Source: CAWBBA01 sp963729795 (GTDB taxonomy: Bacteria > Desulfobacterota > Desulfomonilia > Desulfomonilales > Desulfomonilaceae). Taken from it: a stretch of DNA of 64,000 bases. This document shows, piece by piece, positions 1-9,067 of the stretch. How positions within the stretch are numbered: position 1 is the stretch's first letter; every line of letters starts with the position of its first letter. The DNA lies in contig CAVSPC010000018.1 in assembly GCA_963729795.1 (NCBI GenBank), forward strand, positions 1-64,000. Direction: 5' to 3'. The notes below the pieces were generated by a model. It was not told the origin of the DNA and searched no databases. It saw only the letters and a list, made by a program, of their open reading frames with translations. The translations under genes and the position numbers were made by a program.

Positions 1-63
1 GGTCTGATTGCAAAGAGATGACTATATAGTGCTCAGCCCTTCAATTGTGATACCCGCGACGGC

Positions 64-972
64 ATGCAACCCAAAGTAAACAATCCGGTGGAAGTGGGAC
101 TGGGGAGCTTGGATCTGCGATATGCCCATACCAGAGTGGCAAAGCCAAAGCTCTTGAACATGCTCACCACGTCCATTGAGCGTTACGGGCAGATTACGCC
201 GGTCTTTACCGTCCCTGAAAAGGAACATCTGGTGCTCATTGACGGTTATGTGCGAGTAGGGGCGATCAAGAGGCTTGGACGAGATACTGTCATGGCCGAC
301 ATACATGAGATTCCCGAGATTGGGGCGCTTTTTCGTCTTCTGGGAGAATCGGGTCAACGGCAATGGGAGGCAGTGGAACAGGCGTGGATCATCCGCGACC
401 TTAATCAGCGTTTTGGATGCTCGCTGCGCGAGATAGCACGTGGCATCGGGTATGATACGAGCTGGGTCACCAGGAGATTAAGTCTCATCGATGGGCTCCC
501 CGATGAGGTTTTAAAGTCGGTTTGTACCGGTCATGTCTCTACGTATGCCGCGACCCGTGTATTGGTACCGTTGGCGCGCGCCAACAGGGACCATGCCGAA
601 AAGCTCGTAGCGCATCTTTCCCACACTCCTCTCTCCACACGGGAGCTTTCCGAGTTATTCAAACATTATGAAGCCTCAAACAAGCAGATCCGGGAAAGGA
701 TGATCTCCGATCCATCCCTATTCATCAAGGCAAGAAAAGCCAAAGACGATAAGACCTCTACCAAAGCACTCCAAGGCGGTCCGGAAGGAGAGTGGAGCAA
801 GAATTGCGACGTCATCAAGGGTGTGGCACATCGACTTGTACGCCAATTCCCCACAGTGATCTATCCCGGCCAGGATACGGATGACCGGATACGCCTCCTT
901 CGTGCGTTCCAAGACGCAAAAGCAATGATGGACGAGATCGACCGGAAGATAGCTCAGATTGAGGGTCAATGA
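64..972 (+). CDS. ParB/RepB-like nuclease-domain protein coupled to istA
   Basis: A 302-residue protein with a ParB-type N-terminal domain. The signs are GQITPV near residue 39, then LIDGYVRVGAIKRLG near residues 58-72, the ParB box, followed by a helix-turn-helix around residues 116-145 (CSLREIARGIGYDTSWVTRR). Family members bind DNA and serve in plasmid or chromosome partition, or as regulators. The stop overlaps the istA start (ATGA at 969-972) and istA overlaps istB, so the three genes read as one translationally coupled unit. A ParB-like gene in an IS21 operon is not standard; it may be a passenger or target-choice accessory. No ParA partner is seen. The start at 64 has a weak ribosome binding site. 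Confidence 0.75.
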   Translation: MQPKVNNPVEVGLGSLDLRYAHTRVAKPKLLNMLTTSIERYGQITPVFTVPEKEHLVLIDGYVRVGAIKRLGRDTVMADIHEIPEIGALFRLLGESGQRQWEAVEQAWIIRDLNQRFGCSLREIARGIGYDTSWVTRRLSLIDGLPDEVLKSVCTGHVSTYAATRVLVPLARANRDHAEKLVAHLSHTPLSTRELSELFKHYEASNKQIRERMISDPSLFIKARKAKDDKTSTKALQGGPEGEWSKNCDVIKGVAHRLVRQFPTVIYPGQDTDDRIRLLRAFQDAKAMMDEIDRKIAQIEGQ

Positions 973-2361
973 TATCCGACGAGACTAGAGACGCTATTGT
1001 CCGCATGCGGACCAAGGGGATGAAGATCCGGCAGATCGCTCGTACACTGGGCATCTCACGCAACACGGTACGCACGGTCCTCAAGGGGACTAGACCTGAG
1101 AAGAGAGGCTCGGGTACATCCTATGAGAATGAGCTGCCCATGTTGCACGAGGCGTTTCTCCAATGCCGGGGGAACGTGGTTCGAGTCCAAGAGGTACTTG
1201 CCGAGAAGGGAATAGGAATCGGATACAGCACCCTGACCCGGATTGCCAGGGATCAGGGTCTCAGGGAGCCTGCGAGGCCAAGGGCCGGAATATACACCTT
1301 TGGTCCTGGGGAGGAGATGCAGCACGATACCTCTCCCCACAAGGTGATCATGGATGGAAAACAGGTCATCGCGCAATGTGCAGCAATCATCCTGGCATAC
1401 TCAAGAAAGATTTTTATTCAGGTACTATCCCTGCTTCACCCGCTTTGAGGCCAAGGTCTTCCTATCCGAAGGGTTCGCGTTCATGGACGGCGTAACCGAT
1501 CGGGTGGTGATCGACAACACATCCGTGATCGTTGCTCACGGCAGCGGCCCTGATGCTGAGATGGCTCCGGAGATGGAGGCATTCGGTAGGATCTTTGGGA
1601 TCACCTTTGTCGCTCACCGGATCGGCCATGCGAACAGAAAGGGGAGGATCGAACGCCCCTTTTTCTACGTGGAGAGGAATTTTCTCGCCGGCCGGACTTT
1701 TACCGATTGGCACGATCTAAATGACCAGGCACTAGCCTGGTGCTGTGATAGAGCAAACAAGAAGCCCAAACGCTCTTTGGGCATGAGCCCTGATGAGGCG
1801 TACGTGATGGAAAAGCCCCATCTAAAACCGCTGCCACCGTACCTGCCTCCTATCTATGACACAGTCCATCGGGTCGTGGATGTAGAGGGGTACGTCAACC
1901 TGGATACTAATCGCTACTCTGTCCCGGAGAGGCTTGTTGGCAAGAAGGTGGAAGTACAGAAGCATTCCGATAAGGTAATCGTCTTGTTTGATCACACGCA
2001 AGCGGCATCACATCCGAGAATCATTGGCAGACGTGACACCCGCGTGACATCTCCGGGGCATCATGGGCCACTGCACCGAGACAGGGTGTACCGTGGTCCC
2101 TCGGCAGAGGAGCAGGCGCTCCTTGGAGAATCGGAGATCCTGGACCGCTATGTGAGTGAGATAAAGAAACGATCCACCGGCCGGGGAGTGGCTAGACTCC
2201 GAAGATTACTCAACCTCAAGCGAACATATCCGGCTGAGCCTTTTCTGGCGGCTCTCACCAAGGCCCTCACCTATGGTCTTTACGATCTCTCCCGTCTGGA
2301 GAAGATGATCATAGAGCATGTGGCCGGGGACTTTTTCCGTTTCTCTGACGAGTATGACTGA
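969..2361 (+). pseudogene. istA: IS21 transposase IstA, split by a +1 frameshift
   Basis: The N-terminal part (969-1448) has an HTH (RQIARTLGISRNTVRTVL) and the first catalytic Asp in QHDTSPH. The C-terminal part reads in the next frame to 2361 and holds the second Asp (VIDNTSV) and the Glu (GRIERPF) of an IS21 DDE transposase. The two frames meet near 1415-1425 at ATTCAGGTACTAT. Removing one G gives Ile-Gln-Tyr-Tyr-Pro, which matches the usual IstA sequence at this place, so a one-base insertion explains the break. It could be a real inactivating mutation or a sequencing error; programmed frameshifting is less likely because the family normally uses one frame. The stop overlaps the istB start (TGATG at 2359). 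Confidence 0.85.
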
Positions 2362-3143
2362 TGCAGACCAAGATACTCGATCTTATGAGAACACTGAAAC
2401 TCACGGGAATGTCACAAGTCCTCGAAAGAGAGCTTGCCCTGGCTGAGAAAGAGGGACTCGCAGCGAGAGAGGTGATCGAGCGACTGCTGGTGGAGGAGTT
2501 TCACTACCGGCAGGAGCGAAGCCTCTTGTACCGTGTCAAACAAGGAAGAATGCCTTGGCCCTGGACCCTGGCCTCTTTCCCCTTTGATCGGCAACCCGCG
2601 GTGAGCAAGTCCCAGATCATGGGCTTGGCATCCCTGGCTTTCCTCGATAGGGCTGAAAATATCGTCTTCATCGGAGATCCGGGCACGGGCAAGACCGGGC
2701 TGGCAATCGGACTCCTAAGACAGGCACTGGTCTCCGGCCGCCGCGGCAGATTCATCAAGGCACAGGACCTCCTGGACGAACTCTATGCCTCTCTTGCAGA
2801 CAGAAGCACACCCAAGCTCTTCAAAAGCCTCGCGGGGTACGACCTGCTTCTCATCGACGAACTCGGGTACCTCACACTGAACCCAGAACAGGTCAACGTC
2901 TTCTTCAAGCTCATGGACGAGCGGTACTCAAGAAAATCCACCATCATCACCACGAACCTCGATTACCCCCAATGGTACGACGTGTTCAAGCGTAAACCAC
3001 TGGTGGATGCCCTCCTGGATCGCCTCAACCACCGCTGCACGACCATCCGTATATCCGGACCATCCCTCAGAGTCCCCGCTCAAACCCCATCTCAAGATAC
3101 CGAAAACAACCCCTCCAAGAAACAAACATCCAAATCAAAATGA
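2361..3143 (+). CDS. istB: IS21 helper ATPase IstB
   Basis: A 260-residue AAA+ ATPase that acts with IstA in target selection and strand transfer. Walker A is GDPGTGKTGLA at about residues 105-115 and Walker B is LLLIDELGYL at about 161-170. The N-terminal region with LKLTGM and the LLxEE-type helix is typical of IstB. Its start overlaps the istA stop by one base, so it depends on istA translation. The last 30 residues are a polar Pro/Ser/Lys tail of a kind not usually conserved. The gene itself looks intact. Confidence 0.92.
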   Translation: MQTKILDLMRTLKLTGMSQVLERELALAEKEGLAAREVIERLLVEEFHYRQERSLLYRVKQGRMPWPWTLASFPFDRQPAVSKSQIMGLASLAFLDRAENIVFIGDPGTGKTGLAIGLLRQALVSGRRGRFIKAQDLLDELYASLADRSTPKLFKSLAGYDLLLIDELGYLTLNPEQVNVFFKLMDERYSRKSTIITTNLDYPQWYDVFKRKPLVDALLDRLNHRCTTIRISGPSLRVPAQTPSQDTENNPSKKQTSKSK

Positions 3144-3168
3144 ACCCGGAATCATCCGCGCACTAGAC

Positions 3169-3210
3169 GGGTCAATTATTAAGAGCACAAAAGGGTCAAT
3201 TCCTCAGAGC
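3169..3210 (+). repeat. IS21 right-end tandem terminal repeats
   Basis: Two 18-base direct repeats, GGGTCAATTATTAAGAGC at 3169-3186 and GGGTCAATTCCTCAGAGC at 3193-3210, agree at 15 of 18 positions and are spaced 24 bases start to start. Multiple short repeats at the ends are a family trait of IS21 and are the transposase binding sites. The same pair in opposite orientation and with the same 24-base spacing recurs at 24976-25017. Confidence 0.7.
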
Positions 3211-3232
3211 GCCCAGGACCAGGAACAAATTT

Positions 3233-3256
3233 AACTCTCCCGACATCTGGAAAGTT
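3233..3256. repeat. Degenerate copy of a 24-bp palindrome
   Basis: AACTCTCCCGAC followed by ATCTGGAAAGTT. It is a three-mismatch version of the perfect palindrome at 18752-18775 and shares the preceding bases ATTT with it. It sits just outside the IS21 right end. Function unknown: operator, recombination site or old junction are all possible. Confidence 0.5.
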
Positions 3257-3453
3257 TGGGCTGACGGCTAAGTGGAGCTAGATTCTCTCCGCTTGAACGA
3301 TGAATCGTTGCATTTGGTCAAATGTTTTGTATGGACCATTGGATCTTGTCATTCATATTCATTACGGCAGTTAGTAACCTTGGATAAAGGATCTTGGCTT
3401 TTTATTGACCGGCAGCGAGTTGGTATCTTTTGAGAAAGGGAGTGGAGCGACGA

Positions 3454-4035
3454 ATGAAAAAGGAAGCGCGAATTCAGGCTGAGAAAATGTTTCTTAGGGC
3501 CGGGGGCAAGATCACCAACAAAGAGATAGCAAAGCTGGTGAAAGTAAGGCCCGTCACTGTCGGCCGGTGGAAACATGACGACAAGTGGGAATCAAGATTA
3601 GGGGTGGGAGAGCGTGCCGCTCCCAAAGAAGCCGCCGTAATGATAAGGAAAAAGGCCGCTCGCGACAAGGCTGTAAAGCTTTATATGGAAGTCGCGGGAA
3701 ACATAACGAACAAAGAGCTTGCTAAGAAGGTCGGGGTCAGCTCCGCAACTATCAGCAAATGGAAACAGACAGATGGCTGGATCAACCAGCTTACTTATTC
3801 AGAAGCTGAAGCGCGGGCCGAATTGAAGGAAGAGGCCGAGCTTGATATTGGCGAACTGGCCTCCCCGGGGCAAATTATTCAGATCAATCAAAGAATAGAC
3901 AGCCTGCTTAAGCGAGACTACCTTACTGCAAGTGAGGTTGCCGATCTGGCCGAGGCCAAGAGCGCTCTGCTCGAAGCTGTGGACATTTATCTGGCCATTG
4001 TTCACGATGTTGGAGAAATGAAATCAGAGGACTGA
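3454..4035 (+). CDS. Protein with two tandem HTH units, terminase-small-subunit-like
   Basis: About 193 residues. Two near-duplicate units, NKEIAKLVKVRPVTVGRWK and NKELAKKVGVSSATISKWK, each a helix-turn-helix preceded by a Lys-rich helix, are followed by an acidic C-terminal helical region. This arrangement resembles the DNA-binding part of phage small terminase subunits and similar phage HTH proteins, but no large terminase, portal or capsid gene is nearby, so it may be a leftover or a regulator. The ATG at 3454 is preferred over an upstream TTG at 3430 because GGAGTGGAG lies just before it. The gene is isolated, between the IS21 end and the motif-rich region at 4.2-4.5 kb. Confidence 0.6.
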   Translation: MKKEARIQAEKMFLRAGGKITNKEIAKLVKVRPVTVGRWKHDDKWESRLGVGERAAPKEAAVMIRKKAARDKAVKLYMEVAGNITNKELAKKVGVSSATISKWKQTDGWINQLTYSEAEARAELKEEAELDIGELASPGQIIQINQRIDSLLKRDYLTASEVADLAEAKSALLEAVDIYLAIVHDVGEMKSED

Positions 4036-4197
4036 TCGAGCTTCTTCGTCGCCTTTCCACTGCGAGAACTTTGGATGATGCTCCGGGCAACACGGCTTCA
4101 AGGACAGGGGCTAACTATAGAATACTCTTCCTCACGCCGAACAGAACCAAGTATCCCCAAAAAGGAAGTTGGAGAATCATCTCAGAGGCTAAAATCA

Positions 4198-4490
4198 GGA
4201 CACGATTGGACACGGACGGACACGATCAAAAGAGTAACGTGTCCAGCTTTGGCAAAGCGTAACTCTGCAATATAATAAATAAAATAAATAATATTATATC
4301 TAGACACGATGTACACGTTTATTTCAGGTATGACTGCCCGAATTTTCGGGCAGGTAAAGTGCTTACCCATATTTTTTCTTTTATTCGAGGACCCACATAC
4401 CCCAAATTTGCGTGTCTACGTGTCCGAAGAGCAGAACATTATGAAAATATTATGATTATGCCGGACACGATGGTTGTAGGATCGTGTCCG
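4198..4490. repeat. Cluster of GGACACG motifs in both orientations with a hairpin
   Basis: GGACACG occurs at 4198, 4208, 4218 and 4463, and its complement CGTGTCC at 4238, 4419 and 4483, with near matches at 4303 and 4411. The last two exact copies form a perfect 10-base inverted repeat, CGGACACGAT (4462-4471) and ATCGTGTCCG (4481-4490), with a 9-base loop. A separate 8-base stem (4334-4341 with 4346-4353) has no T-run. The 4036-4608 interval is otherwise AT-rich and shows no convincing gene. The motifs may be binding sites (iteron- or operator-like); this is inference. Confidence 0.5.
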
Positions 4491-4608
4491 CTAAGCAGAT
4501 AATCTCCTGCCTCATTAATTAAATTTAATCGGTAACAACGGCCGCAGTAAGTTGCCTCTTTCGTTCCTCGACAGTAACTTTGTGGCCACGCGCCGTCCGC
4601 TGTGCTGG

Positions 4609-4932
4609 TCAGGGTTCCCAAAAATCCCACATAGGGATTTTAGGTTTCCGCCACTTGGATGCAATGGCACCGCACAGCGGGCATTCATCATATTGTTCTG
4701 TCTGGAGAACGCCGCAAGCCGGACACTCGTGAACGATTCCAGTGGATTTTTCGCACGTGACGGATCTCTTTTCCAGGTCCTGCTGCTTCACCAACCCCCT
4801 GTCCATCAGCTTTTTTAACACCTTTGGTAGGGTTTCCTCTGAAAGACGAAACTTCTTCATCAAGGCTACATCATCCATCCCCCCTTTGATGTCAGCCAGG
4901 ATTTCCTTCGCGCTGATCACTCTTTTCTCCAA
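4609..4932 (-). CDS. HTH-like repeat protein with C-terminal zinc ribbon
   Basis: 107 residues. Residues about 6-56 are one copy of a roughly 50-residue unit found in six other proteins of this window (pattern KEILADIK-x-G-x-D-x2-LMKK-[FY]-x-LS-x3-L-x3-L-x-KL). It resembles a helix-turn-helix. Residues about 70-90 hold CPACG and CPLCG, a four-Cys zinc ribbon; 23160-23816 has the same layout at larger scale. The start is a TTG at 4932, chosen because AGGAGG lies seven bases upstream and the unit begins right after. The PilZ member at 5026-5604 lies just upstream on the same strand, about 90 bases away, so the two may be co-transcribed. Role unknown; a DNA- or RNA-binding regulator is a guess. 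Confidence 0.7.
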   Translation of the reverse strand: MEKRVISAKEILADIKGGMDDVALMKKFRLSEETLPKVLKKLMDRGLVKQQDLEKRSVTCEKSTGIVHECPACGVLQTEQYDECPLCGAIASKWRKPKIPMWDFWEP

Positions 4933-5025
4933 AGGACGCCTCCTATCTGAAAAAGCCGATGCGGTTCAATATCGTTAGACATCGTGGGATGCGCACCAAT
5001 TTCCATAATGATGCTTGAGAATGCC

Positions 5026-5604
5026 CTAAACAGAGATATTTTTTCGGCCCCTCGTCTTCCATTCACCTGAATCCCCGAGCACCAAGAATTCCATGAAATC
5101 TTGTATCGTTTTCAGAGCCTTGTCCGGAAGATCGATCATCTCAAACCCGGCCATAGAGTGTCTTTTGGTCTCGCTCTTTGTCTCAATCCATTTACACTCG
5201 GCCACCACCAATAGTGGGTCAGTCGGCATAAACATGTCTATTGGGATCAGAAATGTCTTAACCTGGCCTACGTCTGCTTCAATCCCCGCTACACGCAGGC
5301 CGCTTTCCGAGATGTCTCTCAATAGTCCACAAGCCTTAGTTTCTAAGTCATATATTGTGATCGGGATGTCTAGGCAGACTGTCCGGCACTTTCGTGCATC
5401 AGTAACATCCGTGGTGGCCTTGTACAACGGAGATCGTTGGCAAAGTTCGGACTGGCTGATAACCTGATAAGTGACGAGCTTCTCGAAAACGCGTTGCAGG
5501 CCTTTCAGAGAAAGCTGGTACTTGACCTGCAATTCCCAGTCGCCCATACCTGATCGAAGATCGTTAACAACATGTCTCCCATTGAGTTGCCGCGTCTTTC
5601 CCAT
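5026..5604 (-). CDS. HTH-like repeat plus PilZ domain protein
   Basis: About 192 residues. The N-terminal unit (RQLNGRHVVNDLRSGMGDWE onward, ending QVKYQLSLKGLQRVFEKL) is the local repeat. The C-terminal part has RDISESGLR, which fits the PilZ motif [DN]xSxxG, preceded by basic residues, so cyclic di-GMP binding is likely. The second basic motif is RKCR rather than a clean RxxxR, so binding may be weak. The ATG at 5604 is preferred to an upstream one because GGGGGGAAGAG sits just before it and the paralogue at 21092 starts at the same place. That paralogue is close along its whole length, with FLIPIDMFM against FQIPIDLFM. Likely a cytoplasmic signalling or regulatory protein. Confidence 0.75.
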   Translation of the reverse strand: MGKTRQLNGRHVVNDLRSGMGDWELQVKYQLSLKGLQRVFEKLVTYQVISQSELCQRSPLYKATTDVTDARKCRTVCLDIPITIYDLETKACGLLRDISESGLRVAGIEADVGQVKTFLIPIDMFMPTDPLLVVAECKWIETKSETKRHSMAGFEMIDLPDKALKTIQDFMEFLVLGDSGEWKTRGRKNISV

Positions 5605-5873
5605 TCTCTTCCCCCCATTGGCACTAGGAGCCTGTCGCGCAACCTCAATCGTCGGTGCTATCGTGCTACGCGGGGGTTCCACTCATTGTTCCGTTACCTC
5701 ACCCTGGCTCCTAGGAGTCTGACATACTAAGTTTTTTCCGTAGCAGCCTCTGAGAGATCCCGACACAATAGTCGCCATCGTGCCACGAATTCGGGAAAGC
5801 ATTGCGTTACGCAACAGCCTCCTAGGTGTATACCGGCTCTTCTGGGAACAGCTGTCCGGGGCCCACGCGACAC

Positions 5874-8015
5874 TTAGTGCAAAAATGCTGCGCTTTCCTT
5901 CTCATTTTGCTCTCTCATAGTCATACACTGCTGCAGGGCTTGGCTGAGTTCAACGCCATTGTACGGCTTCCGTATAATGCCCTTGAATCCATAATTCTCA
6001 TAATTGGACATTATGGGGTCGGTTGAGTACCCGCTTGCAACGATTGCTCTGACCGCGGGATCAAATTCCAGAAGTTTCTGTATGGCCACTTTCCCCCCCA
6101 TGCCGCCTGGGACCGTCAAGTCCATCACAACCACGGAAAACGGACGTCCTGATTCCATTGCAGCTTTGTACGTTGCAATACATTCAGAACCGTCCTTGGT
6201 CGTCTCAACCTCATAACCGAGGAGCATCAACAGATCCCGCGCGACCACGCGTATAGCCTCCTCATCATCCATCAAGAGAACCTTTCCACTTCCAGGCATC
6301 GGGACTTCTCCTGAATCGTCAAGCGGATCGCCGATTTCAGATCCCGGAGACGCCGGGAGGTAAACGAAGACTGAAGTTCCAGCATCGACCTTGGATTCAA
6401 CGTCAATCACACCGCCATGCCTCTTGATGACAGAATATGCGGTGGCAAGACCTATGCCTGAGCCTTTTGGTTTGGTAGTAAAATAGGGATCAAAAATCTT
6501 GGTTAGATGTTCAGGCGGTATCCCGAAGCCTGTATCCTCTATGGATATCTTGACGTATTTCCCCTCTTTCAGCAGGGCGGGGTAACCCGGCGTTTCACGT
6601 CCGATGGAAAGATTTTCGGCATCAACTGCCAGTCTGCCCCCATCAGGCATTGCCTGCAGCGCGTTGATAAGGAGATTCTGAAGTACTTGTCCGACCTGTT
6701 GCTGATCTATTTCTGCCGGCCAAAGGTCATCAGGAACGCGCACTTGGTTCTTAACGCTCGAACCGCTCAGGGCAAGGGCGACGCTGTCTTTCAATAGCAA
6801 GGACAAGGAAGCAGGCCTCTTGACGGGATCCCCTCCTCTCGTAAAAGTCAATAGTTGTTGGGTCAGATGTTTAGCTCCAGTCGCCGCCTTTTCTGCATTT
6901 CGTAAGGCGTCGAACAGAGTGTTCCCGGCTGTCGCATGCATCTTTGCCAGTGAGATATTGGCAATAGTGCCGGTTAGCAAGTTGTTGAAGTCATGAGCAA
7001 TGCCTCCCGCCACAAGTTCAAGAGATTCCAGTTTCTCAGTCTTCAACATTTCTTCTTCAGCTCTTTTTCGTTCGGTGATGTCACGAAGCATCAATAGCCT
7101 CGCGGGTTTCTCATTCCAATCGGTGGATTCCACGCGTATCTCTAGAATGCGGGCTTCGCCATTGACACCTTTTTCTTCAATCTCTCTAATCTGCCCAGGA
7201 AATGCCTTCAATCCGAGACGCTGACCTATTAGTCTACCTTTGGATCGACCCAATAGGGATATCGCCGCCGGATTGGCATAGCGAACCAGGTTCTCTGAAT
7301 TTATCACCAAAATACCTTCGGACGTCTTCTCCACTATGCTGGTGAAACTGGCACGGCTGGCCTTCAGACTGTGCTCGGCCTCTCTGCGAAACCCGATCTC
7401 ACGCAGCAGGTCTTCGTTCGTACGCTTCAATGCCGAGGTTCTTTCTTCCACACGACGTTCCAATTCCTCCCGGGCCTTTAGAAGAGTTTCTTTGTGGTTA
7501 TGCGTCAAAATTAGCTGTTTCTTCTCGGCGGTGAGGTCCTCCACGAGAACTATCAGAGCCTTGTCCCCACCCATCCTAAGCGAACGGAAATGCACGCGCC
7601 CGTATATTCTGTTTTTCTCAACTTCCAGAATCGTGTCTGCGACGAGGGGCTTTCTGGTTAGAAAGGCTCTTTCAACAATAGAATTGACGGCCTTGGCCAC
7701 AGATCTTCGGGTAAAGATAGAGGAAAAAGGACGACCCAAGATTCTTGGAAACTTTTTGCTGACCTTATCCCAAGCGTGATTGACAAAGATGATCTTACAG
7801 GACTCATCAATTAACAGAACAGGAATTGGAATGGACTCAAGCAGCTTGCCGAATGAGGTTTGACGGATATTGCTGAAATCGAGCACAACCGTGGCATTAA
7901 GTTCATCCACGAGGTTCTGGAGGTCAATCGTGTGGGTGGGCGTCTTGCCACCCACGGGGTACCTTCGCTGGCCCTCTTCCGGGGTGAAAACGTCAAAATC
8001 AGGTAGATCAACCAT
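5874..8015 (-). CDS. Soluble PAS hybrid histidine kinase with receiver domain
   Basis: About 713 residues, no membrane segment. Order: N-terminal PAS (FGKLLESIPIPVLLIDES, about residues 55-170), coiled coil (about 175-225), second PAS (SIVEKTSEGILVINSENLVRY, about 230-330), HisKA with the phospho-acceptor in AHDFNN, HATPase with NLLINALQAM (N box), DTGFGIP (G1), FDPYFTTK (F) and GSGIGLA (G2), then a receiver with DDEEAIR, Asp in VVMDLTVPGG and Lys in IRKPY. All catalytic residues look present. The ATG at 8015 follows AGGGGGGAC; an overlapping TTG at 8018 is less likely. The first PAS resembles that of 9068-10111, which suggests the two proteins sense the same signal or interact. No separate output protein adjoins the receiver. 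Confidence 0.92.
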   Translation of the reverse strand: MVDLPDFDVFTPEEGQRRYPVGGKTPTHTIDLQNLVDELNATVVLDFSNIRQTSFGKLLESIPIPVLLIDESCKIIFVNHAWDKVSKKFPRILGRPFSSIFTRRSVAKAVNSIVERAFLTRKPLVADTILEVEKNRIYGRVHFRSLRMGGDKALIVLVEDLTAEKKQLILTHNHKETLLKAREELERRVEERTSALKRTNEDLLREIGFRREAEHSLKASRASFTSIVEKTSEGILVINSENLVRYANPAAISLLGRSKGRLIGQRLGLKAFPGQIREIEEKGVNGEARILEIRVESTDWNEKPARLLMLRDITERKRAEEEMLKTEKLESLELVAGGIAHDFNNLLTGTIANISLAKMHATAGNTLFDALRNAEKAATGAKHLTQQLLTFTRGGDPVKRPASLSLLLKDSVALALSGSSVKNQVRVPDDLWPAEIDQQQVGQVLQNLLINALQAMPDGGRLAVDAENLSIGRETPGYPALLKEGKYVKISIEDTGFGIPPEHLTKIFDPYFTTKPKGSGIGLATAYSVIKRHGGVIDVESKVDAGTSVFVYLPASPGSEIGDPLDDSGEVPMPGSGKVLLMDDEEAIRVVARDLLMLLGYEVETTKDGSECIATYKAAMESGRPFSVVVMDLTVPGGMGGKVAIQKLLEFDPAVRAIVASGYSTDPIMSNYENYGFKGIIRKPYNGVELSQALQQCMTMREQNEKESAAFLH

Positions 8016-9067
8016 CAATGTCCCCCCTGAGGAACAGCTAGACTATTTTGAACCAGATTTTTCTTGGACGTAGCAGCTACAGAATCCCGTAACGTCCTTG
8101 ATGGTCAGATCGACAACATCAATCGTACCCGTAGCTCAGTCGTTTATCCCAAACCACCTTGCAGGTTTCTCGACCTTTTGTCGGTCATTATACAAACTGT
8201 TGCCCTTCAAGGTCTCCACCGTCGCGACCACGGTTGCTTCAATATAGCAAAATCCTTTATCCGGTACGGGACGCGCTTATCATCTTGGGGACTGAGAGGT
8301 CGTGATCAGTCATGCGATGGTTGCTCAGTCCTCAAGAGACCGTGGCACCGTGCTTCGCAAGCTCCCAACAGCGTTAGATTCCCGTTCCTTTCCTCGAACA
8401 TGAGATATTTCTCCACGTTTGGAACACAAAACCTTCCGGCGACCTGGTCATTCCAAGTCCGTCCCAAATTGCAAGACCGCAACATAATTCCTAATTTGAT
8501 GGGGATATTCTAGCGGGCTATGGTACCACCATTTCAGTTGCAAGTAATCCGTCCCGCCGATCGTTCCAGACCACACAATTGCCCCCCCGGTCTAAACGAA
8601 AGATTTTCCGTAGTCCACATAATTTCTACGAACTCCCCACTACTTATAGCATGCAAGGGAAAAAAGCTCATGTCAATCTTAGAAATTTAACAGGAAATTG
8701 GGTAGTCGATCTACCCAATTTGGCCAGCGATGAGTCAGGATGTTTTCGGGCGAGCAAAAGGATCAGCGCCCCGCCTTGTTTTAGCTATGCGTAGCTCTAT
8801 TCCGCAACGTAGAAAAGGCATCTACCGCGCTTCTGTGAAGCTGATGACGACACCAGAGAAGCGGATCGTGGAGGACCGCTTGAGAGATGAAAAGTAATAC
8901 TGCCGTTCGAGCTCTGTCACTCGAGAACAAATGCCTCTGATGTAATTTCTTTCTTGCTCATCGTTCATGGCGGCATCTACTGGATCTTTCCGGTTGTTCC
9001 ATCCCTTTCAATAATAATGTGAGTACGCATTACCTGGGACCGCGCAAGAGCCCTGAATTGGGGTTTG
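8016..9067. other. Long intergenic stretch with one strong hairpin
   Basis: About 1 kb between two genes on the minus strand. No open frame here has a convincing ribosome binding site or recognisable product. A perfect 11-base inverted repeat, AAATTGGGTAG (8695-8705) and CTACCCAATTT (8711-8721), with a 5-base loop is the only clear structure. It could be an operator or a rho-independent stop in either direction, though neither arm leads into a long T-run. Confidence 0.45.

Larger units (their letters stand above)
1..3229 (+). mobile_element. IS21-type element, left end outside window
   Basis: The istA/istB pair is the hallmark of the IS21 family. After istB there are two 18-base direct repeats starting GGGTCAATT at 3169 and 3193, the multiple terminal repeats expected at an IS21 end. 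The outer boundary is placed only approximately near 3229. No matching left-end repeats occur in the first 63 bases, so the left end lies before the window, or the ParB-like gene at 64 is itself inside the element. istA carries a frameshift, so this copy may be inactive. Confidence 0.75.

Noticed and set aside
969..2361. Programmed frameshift in istA
   Set aside because: IS21 transposases are normally single-frame, there is no A-run slippery site, and one extra base explains the break just as in three other genes.
3454..4035. A prophage based on the terminase-like gene
   Set aside because: No large terminase, portal, capsid, tail or lysis gene in the window.
8064..8513. 149-codon frame in the gap before the hybrid kinase
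   Set aside because: Ser/Arg-rich, no ribosome site, no domain, and it lies in the upstream region of a well-supported gene on the other strand.
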